From Methylobacter sp. (GTDB lineage: Bacteria; Pseudomonadota; Gammaproteobacteria; Methylococcales; Methylomonadaceae), in the NCBI GenBank assembly GCA_030653175.1, contig JAURZV010000052.1, positions 62,001 to 126,000 on the forward strand: DNA of 64,000 bases, read 5' to 3'. Below, one piece after another: positions 58,770 through 64,000 of the stretch. Numbering within the stretch: the first letter of the stretch is position 1; every line of letters begins with the position of its first letter. The notes under the pieces were generated by a model. The model made no database searches. It was not told where the DNA came from and saw nothing but the letters and a program-made list of their open reading frames with translations. Made by a program: the position numbers and the translations under genes.

Positions 58770-59066
58770 TGCCGTCTTTTCGATTAACAAAGCAAGCCAA
58801 GGATGATTTGAAATCTATTTGCTCGTTATACGCAAGAAATCTGGGGGCGTGATCAGCGAAATAAGTATCTTGGCATATTGGACAATTGTTTTCATCTGTT
58901 AGCCGATGAGCCGGATTTAGGTGTGGCTTGTGATGAAATCCGAAAAAATTACCGTAAGTTTTGTATTGAACGACACATTATTTTTTATCGAAAAGTTGCA
59001 GATGATATTGATGTTGTTCGTATATTGCATTGTCGGATGGATGTAGAGAAACAGTTATCCGATTGA
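58769..59066 (+). pseudogene. parE: ParE toxin, frameshifted
   Basis: The gene begins [17 protein letters not shown] in one frame and continues ARYTQEIWGRDQRNKYLGIL, FHLLADEPDLGVACDEIR and RHIIFYRKVADDIDVVRILH in another. One extra T in ATTTGCTCG (58818-58820) causes the shift and a stop within 30 codons. A corrected reading gives a normal ParE of about 98 residues, which would poison DNA gyrase. The antitoxin gene is intact, so an antitoxin may remain without an active toxin. Confidence 0.85.
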
Positions 59067-59242
59067 ATTCGAAGTCCATTAATTGCAATCTTAAATTTTT
59101 GCATGAAAGCCCCCTTTGAAAAGGCTTAGCCATGGCTGCGTCCGTCAGGTTAGGCGATTTTCAACGCATTCTGGCTAAACGGACAATTTGATGTGAAAAT
59201 TGTTTCAACCCTTTATTACCTGAACATTTTTCTAATCAACCA

Positions 59243-60052
59243 ATGCCAGATATTTCTCAACATGGACACAGCACCAACTTAATCGGTTTGGCGACTGCGT
59301 GTATGGCCAGCCATGCTTTTAACGAAAATCCCAAGCCGTTGCATATTGCAGGCACCCGCGAGTCGGCTTCAGGTTTGTTTGAGCAATTGGGCAGGCAGCC
59401 GACACGCGATGACTGCGGCCGGATATTTCAAGACTATATGTGTGTCGTTTTCGGCTTTGAAACAGAGCAACGGCTACGCAACGACCATTCGGGAAGACGA
59501 CGTTACCGTAACAGTTATCTCAGGTTAATTCAGGATTGGGGACTGGATTCAAACAATGCCCAAGGCGCGGTTTTTAAAGGCTGGGTCGAAAGCCGCTTCG
59601 GACTGTTCCCCACTTATCATAAACAGCGCATAGCCAGTTTCATCAGCAAAGACTGGGTCATGTATATCGAAGAAAAGATGAACAGCCGTTATCACAATAA
59701 CTGCATTTACATGCAGCTGGATCTCTTATACGAATATTGTCAGTGGATTGTCGAACGTTTTCAGTTTCCGGCCGCAACCCATAAAACCCTTTATCGTGGC
59801 GTCAACTCACTCGATGATCATTGGCTTGCTCAGGATCAGGATAAACTGCATAAAATCGTGCGTTTTAATAGTATTGTTTCTTTTACCGACCGCCGGAGTA
59901 TTGCCGGCGAGTTCGGCGCTTATATTCTGGAAGTTGAAGTGCCGATGGTTAAGCTGATTTTTTTTAATGAGCTGTTGCCGCACCATGCCTTGCACGGCGA
60001 AGCCGAATATCTGGTGATTGGCGGCGACTATCGAGTCAAAGTGCAACGTTAA
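59243..60052 (+). CDS. draT: NAD(+)--dinitrogen-reductase ADP-D-ribosyltransferase
   Basis: A 269-residue enzyme that ADP-ribosylates nitrogenase Fe protein (NifH) to shut off nitrogen fixation. The N-terminus STNLIGLATACMASHAFNEN and ESASGLFEQLGRQPT match DraT. ARTD-type regions are TLYRGVN (NAD-binding Arg), FNSIVSFTDRRSIAGEFG and LHGEAEYLVIGGDYRV (catalytic Glu). It is followed nine bases later by draG. Confidence 0.9.
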   Translation: MPDISQHGHSTNLIGLATACMASHAFNENPKPLHIAGTRESASGLFEQLGRQPTRDDCGRIFQDYMCVVFGFETEQRLRNDHSGRRRYRNSYLRLIQDWGLDSNNAQGAVFKGWVESRFGLFPTYHKQRIASFISKDWVMYIEEKMNSRYHNNCIYMQLDLLYEYCQWIVERFQFPAATHKTLYRGVNSLDDHWLAQDQDKLHKIVRFNSIVSFTDRRSIAGEFGAYILEVEVPMVKLIFFNELLPHHALHGEAEYLVIGGDYRVKVQR

Positions 60053-60060
60053 GGGAAAAT

Positions 60061-60945
60061 ATGTCTACAGAGCAAATATTGAACAGAGCGTTGGGCGCCT
60101 ATTTAGGCTTTGCCTGCGGCGATGCGCTCGGGGCAACGGTAGAGTTTATGTCGCCGAAACAAATTCAAAAACGCTACGGCGTGCATCGGGATATTATCGG
60201 TGGCGGTTGGCTGAGCCTGGAAGCAGGCCAAATCACTGACGACACGCAAATGTCGCTCGCGCTAGGGCAAGCTATTATCGATCATCAAGGCTGGCATATT
60301 CAGGCTGTCGCCGATAATTTTGTCGCATGGCTGGAAAGCGACCCGCCGGATATAGGCAAGACCTGTCGGCGCGGTATCATGCGCTATCGGGATAGCGGCG
60401 AACTGTTCGGATTGCCTCGCGATGATGACGCAGGAAACGGCGCTTGCATGCGTAATCTGCCGGTGGTGCTGTCGACCTTAAACCGGCCGGACTGTTTCAG
60501 CGAATGGAGTTTGCAACAAAGCCACATTACCCATAATCACCCGTTGTCTAATGCCGCCACCTTAACACTGGGGCGGATCGTCAATCATTTAATTAATAGG
60601 CAGGATATGGACGCTTGCAAGCAGGAAGCCGAATTGTTGATCAGTCAATACGGCGAATTTGCCTATAGCCCCTATCCGGGGAAAGCCTCAGCCTATATTG
60701 TCGATACTGTACAGACGGTTTTACATTATTTTTTTAGCACCGACAGTTTTGAGTCCTGCCTGATTGCAACCGTTAATCAGGGGGCCGATGCCGACACCAC
60801 CGGTGCGTTGGCCGGTATGCTGGCAGGCGCTAAATATGGCGTTGAGCAGATTCCGGAGCGTTGGTTAAAGCAGTTGGATCAACAGATTGTTGCTCAAATA
60901 CGTCAGCAAACGACGGAACTTATCCGGCTTGCGGGATTACTGTAA
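60061..60945 (+). CDS. draG: ADP-ribosyl-[dinitrogen reductase] hydrolase
   Basis: A 294-residue ADP-ribosylglycohydrolase that reactivates the modified Fe protein. The di-metal motifs are GACGDALGATVEF-like (FACGDALGATVEFMSP), ITDDTQMSLALG and QGADADTTGALAGMLAG. It pairs with draT to make nitrogenase activity reversible in response to ammonium or energy status. No nif genes lie in the window. Confidence 0.95.
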   Translation: MSTEQILNRALGAYLGFACGDALGATVEFMSPKQIQKRYGVHRDIIGGGWLSLEAGQITDDTQMSLALGQAIIDHQGWHIQAVADNFVAWLESDPPDIGKTCRRGIMRYRDSGELFGLPRDDDAGNGACMRNLPVVLSTLNRPDCFSEWSLQQSHITHNHPLSNAATLTLGRIVNHLINRQDMDACKQEAELLISQYGEFAYSPYPGKASAYIVDTVQTVLHYFFSTDSFESCLIATVNQGADADTTGALAGMLAGAKYGVEQIPERWLKQLDQQIVAQIRQQTTELIRLAGLL

Positions 60946-61401
60946 ACCCATTCTGTTCGATCGGGAGTGCGTCGTTTGACAGCGGAACAAATAGCAGTCT
61001 GTCCGAATTTATCAATGATGACACAGGGGATTGCCCGGCGGTATTTTTACAATTGGCTTGGTGGTTGTCGGCTGGCTTACTTTTGCCATTTTGCGGTTTC
61101 TTGCAAATCGCGAGCACGGTAAATCGGGTAAACGCTAACGCGGCAAGACGCAAAGCTTTGCCGACTGTATTGCCCTGTGCTATTCAGCTTTACATTTTAC
61201 CGTGTTGTTTGAAGTTCTCTTATCGGTTATGACGAGAACAAGGAGAGCTGACATTGGGGTATATGATGTGGGCATTATCCATGTGGATAAGGAGAAATGG
61301 TGACGCTTTGCTCTAACGGAAGTCGGGAATCATAAATTCGCTTACTTTCGGCCTCGGGTATAATGACATGCTGGAATAACATCAATCTAAAAAGGAACAT
61401 A
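60946..61401. other. gene-free region between draG and the TauE gene
   Basis: This 456-bp stretch has open frames on both strands without recognised motifs. A plus frame running from inside draG and a minus frame at 60920-61153 look like shadows or remnants. AAAGGAACA at 61391-61399 serves the next gene as ribosome site. Confidence 0.4.
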
Positions 61402-62124
61402 ATGCCGGTCGATATTTTACTTGCGGTTGTTGCAACATCCGTCGTTCAGTCTATTTTTGGGGTAGGCGTATTATTATTTGGTACCCCCTTGTTGCTTTTA
61501 CTCGGTTATGGCTTTGTCGATGCACTGGGAGTGTTGCTGCCGGTTTCTATTGCCATAAGCGCGTTACAATTTCTAAGGCACTATGAAGATGTTGATGCCA
61601 AGTTTTATAAAAATGTGTTGGTTTACAGCATTCCGTTGGTAGTGCTGTTTTTGGTAGTGGTTACTACGGTCAAAATCAATATCAGCCTGGTGATTGGCCC
61701 GTTGCTGATTTTTGTCGCGTTAAAAAATTTCTCAACGGTTATTGAAAGAACCTTACTGTCCGTCGTCAAGTATGAAAGAATTTACCTGATGGCGATGGGG
61801 CTGGTTCATGGTGTCAGCAACTTGGGCGGCTCGATGTTAACCGTGATAATTTACAGCAAGCACTATCCCAAAAACAAAACACGGGTGACAGCTGCGGCGA
61901 GCTATGCGACGGTCGCCTTGTGTCAGTTGGCAACGTTATTGTTAATCGGCAGTGATTTTACGGTGTCGTTTGCCGACAAGATAAGCTTTATTCAGATTGC
62001 TGTGGTGATGTTTTTATTGACTGAAGAAATACTTTATAACGGAATCGATAATGAAAAATACAGCAAAATTTTTGCAATGTTTTTGTTTGCGTCAGGCATT
62101 CTGTTAATAATGAAATCCTTATAA
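61402..62124 (+). CDS. TauE/SafE family anion exporter
   Basis: A 240-residue membrane protein with about seven helices. The TauE/SafE repeats are seen at TSVVQSIFGVGVLLFGTPLL and MGLVHGVSNLGGSMLTVI. The start was set at the ATG at 61402 behind AAAGGAA rather than at 61363. Family members move sulfite, sulfoacetate or related anions outward. Substrate cannot be predicted. Confidence 0.85.
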   Translation: MPVDILLAVVATSVVQSIFGVGVLLFGTPLLLLLGYGFVDALGVLLPVSIAISALQFLRHYEDVDAKFYKNVLVYSIPLVVLFLVVVTTVKINISLVIGPLLIFVALKNFSTVIERTLLSVVKYERIYLMAMGLVHGVSNLGGSMLTVIIYSKHYPKNKTRVTAAASYATVALCQLATLLLIGSDFTVSFADKISFIQIAVVMFLLTEEILYNGIDNEKYSKIFAMFLFASGILLIMKSL

Positions 62125-62138
62125 AACTGGAGAGAAAA

Positions 62139-62729
62139 ATGAAAGATTTGATTAAAAAGCTGTTGAATTATTTCCTGATCGGTATTCTTGCGGTTATTCC
62201 TATTGTCGTTATTTTGCAAATTATGATTTTTGTAAAAGACCGGGTTTCCGATTTGTTCCAAATGGTTTACGGCTACGCAGATAATTATCTTTATACGATC
62301 CTGGTTTTCGCGGTCAGTTTTTTTATTCTGGTATACATTGGTCGCAAATTAGTCCAGGAAGGCCGATCCTGGGTTATTGGCGCGTTTGACCATGTTATTG
62401 ATCGAATCCCATTGATGAACACGCTTTATCGGGTACTTAAAAAAGTGATCAATATGTTTTCATCCCACGACCGGACTATCGCAAAGGAAGTGGTTTATGT
62501 CGAATATCCGAAAGAGGGTGTGTGGATGACTGCTTATGTTACGAACCGGCACGATGACAAATACGTGCTGTTTATTCCTACATCGCCTAACCCGACCTCC
62601 GGTTTTACGGTGATTGTCGAGAAATCGAAGGTCATTAAATCCGCCATGAATATTGAAGAAGCCAGCAGTTTTATCATCAGTGTTGGCGTTGATTACGGCA
62701 AGGTTTCGGAAATAAGTCAATTACCCTAA
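62139..62729 (+). CDS. DUF502 family membrane protein
   Basis: A 196-residue protein with two membrane helices (about 10-33 and 48-67) and a conserved soluble half: IPLMNTLYRVLKKVINMFSS, AYVTNRHDDKYVLFIPTSPN and PTSGFTVIVEKSKVI. These match DUF502, whose role is unknown. It lies 14 bp after the TauE gene and is probably co-transcribed. Confidence 0.9.
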   Translation: MKDLIKKLLNYFLIGILAVIPIVVILQIMIFVKDRVSDLFQMVYGYADNYLYTILVFAVSFFILVYIGRKLVQEGRSWVIGAFDHVIDRIPLMNTLYRVLKKVINMFSSHDRTIAKEVVYVEYPKEGVWMTAYVTNRHDDKYVLFIPTSPNPTSGFTVIVEKSKVIKSAMNIEEASSFIISVGVDYGKVSEISQLP

Positions 62730-62755
62730 ATTTGAACCGTAGTATGGAAACATAG

Positions 62756-62959
62756 ATGAAATTATTAATTAGAGTGGCGGCGATCCTGATGCTGGTTTCA
62801 ATCTCCGGCTGCGATAAAGGCGGTAAACAGGTTAAAGCCGCTGATGTAGGGCCGTTAAAAACGCAACTGGAAACTTTGGAGCAGGCCAAGCAGGTTGAAC
62901 AACAGATTCAGGATGCTGCGGAGCAACAGCGTCAAAAAATAGAGGCGGGAACGCAATAA
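62756..62959 (+). CDS. small lipoprotein with coiled-coil tail
   Basis: A 67-residue protein with a type II signal peptide (LLIRVAAILMLVSISGC, lipidated Cys at residue 19) followed by a charged helix rich in Gln and Glu (TQLETLEQAKQVEQQIQDAA). It is likely anchored in the membrane facing the periplasm. No family is recognised. It lies 27 bp after the DUF502 gene. Confidence 0.65.
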   Translation: MKLLIRVAAILMLVSISGCDKGGKQVKAADVGPLKTQLETLEQAKQVEQQIQDAAEQQRQKIEAGTQ

Positions 62960-63148
62960 TTTGGAAAGGTAGGGGGCTGTCATCCAGAGGCTATAGGCTG
63001 TGATGCGGTGTCGGCGTAAGCAAAGAAAAACCTATGTAGAAAGTTGCTGAAAGCATTTTTGTTGACTTTAAGTTGCCTGTTTGTTATGAATGATCCTGCT
63101 TTTACCGGCAAAAAATAATAATAACAATTAGATAAGAGGGGGATGGGT

Positions 63149-63958
63149 ATGGGATCTGATAACGGCACCAAAACAGGCAGGTTGGCGAAATTAACTCAGC
63201 TGGAAGCAGAGGTAGCCAAGCTTTCCGAGCAGCTGAAAGCAAATAAGAAAACGATCGTTTTGCTGAAAAAATCTTTAACTGAGCGCGATTTAAAGATTCA
63301 TGAATTAGAATCAAAATTGGTATATGCTCAACAATCGTTGTTGAAAAAAGCGATATTTACAATCCACCAATGCAGGGATCAAATCAAAAACGGAATTGAC
63401 GGAAAAATAATCAACCCTGCTTTAGCGCAAATTCAGCAGCAGATTGAGGTCATTCAGGGCATTGTCTTTGAAGCGAAGGACCTCATCAGCAAGAAAAAAA
63501 TGCTGATTCACGAAAATATTCATACGACTTCAAATATAGTCCATCAATGCCCTGATCAAGCGATAAGGTATTTTGAAAAATGGGTTGTCGAACCGGCCAG
63601 GTTAGCGGTCAATGAAGTTGTTGGATTGATCGGCAACAATGTAAAAAACGGTCAGTATCTGGTCGAGCAAAAAATCGTATATCCATGCAAACTATGGTAC
63701 GACAAAGTTGTTGTCGTTGTGCAGGCGCTACCGATGGAGAGTCAGGTTATTTTTCAAGTGTGGTTGGCGGAACCCGCTATGCAGAAAATAGAAGCGTTAC
63801 CTGTTATTGGAAAGGAGCTTGGCGCCAATGCAGAGGCATTACTGAAGCGCTTGATTGACCGGTTAAAATCCGGAGCGGAACAGGGTGTTGAAAAAGCAGT
63901 CGATGCAGTAAAAAAATCATCTTTTTGGGATGGCAAGCGCAAGATGGAAGCGGCTTAA
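63149..63958 (+). CDS. coiled-coil protein of unknown function
   Basis: A soluble, lysine-rich protein of about 269 residues; an ATG at 63143 is an alternative start, and GAGGGGG at 63135-63141 is the ribosome site. Residues about 15-70 form a coiled coil (LEAEVAKLSEQLKANKKTIV). The rest is amphipathic helix with repeated motifs around VVEPARLAVNEVVG and IVYPCKLWYDKV, somewhat like phasin or apolipoprotein-type helical proteins. No membrane segment, signal peptide or catalytic motif is visible. Confidence 0.6.
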   Translation: MGSDNGTKTGRLAKLTQLEAEVAKLSEQLKANKKTIVLLKKSLTERDLKIHELESKLVYAQQSLLKKAIFTIHQCRDQIKNGIDGKIINPALAQIQQQIEVIQGIVFEAKDLISKKKMLIHENIHTTSNIVHQCPDQAIRYFEKWVVEPARLAVNEVVGLIGNNVKNGQYLVEQKIVYPCKLWYDKVVVVVQALPMESQVIFQVWLAEPAMQKIEALPVIGKELGANAEALLKRLIDRLKSGAEQGVEKAVDAVKKSSFWDGKRKMEAA

Positions 63959-64000
63959 TAAAGGATAGTCGCCTTCAGGCGTTTAAAAATGACAAGGCGA

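Noticed and set aside
60861-61232. 123-codon plus-strand frame overlapping draG
   Set aside because: It starts inside draG in another frame, has an unusual composition and no motif.

Overview
The window looks like a chromosomal segment of a gammaproteobacterium. The gene order around rnr-rlmB, ccmABCDEFGHI, surE-pcm, trxB/ftsK and hrcA-grpE-dnaK-dnaJ-dapB is gammaproteobacterial. The exosortase-A (XrtA/PEP-CTERM) type polysaccharide genes, the draT-draG pair (post-translational control of nitrogenase) and abundant dispersed palindromic repeats would fit a nitrogen-fixing, EPS-producing environmental lineage such as the methanotrophic Methylococcales. The genus is an inference; no methane-oxidation or nif gene is in the window.

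Layout. (1) 1-12926: an exopolysaccharide region. It holds the 3' end of a probable XrtA-associated hydrolase, a methyltransferase, a GtrA-GT2 fusion, a small membrane ORF, a large polytopic GT-C-like protein, a GT4-type glycosyltransferase, the XrtA-associated PLP decarboxylase and acyl-CoA ligase (opposite strand), an ElyC/YdcF protein, a beta-helix protein and an EpsB/WcaJ-type sugar transferase. Part of it (about 2330-4740) is very AT-rich and bracketed by inverted repeats. (2) 12936-15475: a heavily decayed IS630-type transposase, a trypsin-like protease and tRNA-Leu(CAG). (3) 15716-29493: rnr-rlmB, then a complete cytochrome c maturation operon ccmABCDEFGHI with two unexpected genes inside it (a ferritin-like di-iron candidate between ccmB and ccmC, and a NYN-LOTUS protein between ccmF and ccmG), then hemN and slyX. 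(4) 29647-39482: smr, surE-pcm, a response regulator with TPR repeats, a stand-alone EF-G, a broken CBS-domain gene, an HDOD-GAF protein and aat. (5) 39736-50520: trxB divergent from ftsK, a two-helix small ORF, a CBS protein, then the heat-shock operon hrcA-grpE-dnaK-dnaJ with a CIRCE operator, and dapB. (6) 50712-57607: an ATPase plus TOPRIM-like pair (defence-like architecture) directly ahead of sbcD-sbcC. (7) 57630-64000: a RAYT element with 29-bp terminal inverted repeats, a parD/parE pair with broken parE, draT-draG, a TauE/SafE exporter, a DUF502 protein, a small lipoprotein and a coiled-coil protein.

The most unusual signal is that repeated DNA has entered open reading frames without breaking them. 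hrcA carries three tandem 63-bp units (21 residues each). ccmI carries a G/C palindrome and three copies of a roughly 50-bp repeat. sbcC carries one copy of the same repeat. Other repeat families (CACGAAGAA units, GGAGCGG-type REPs, long imperfect hairpins) sit between genes. Several genes are broken (IS630 transposase, CBS protein, parE, RAYT), so the genome appears to be shaped actively by small repeats and frameshifts.
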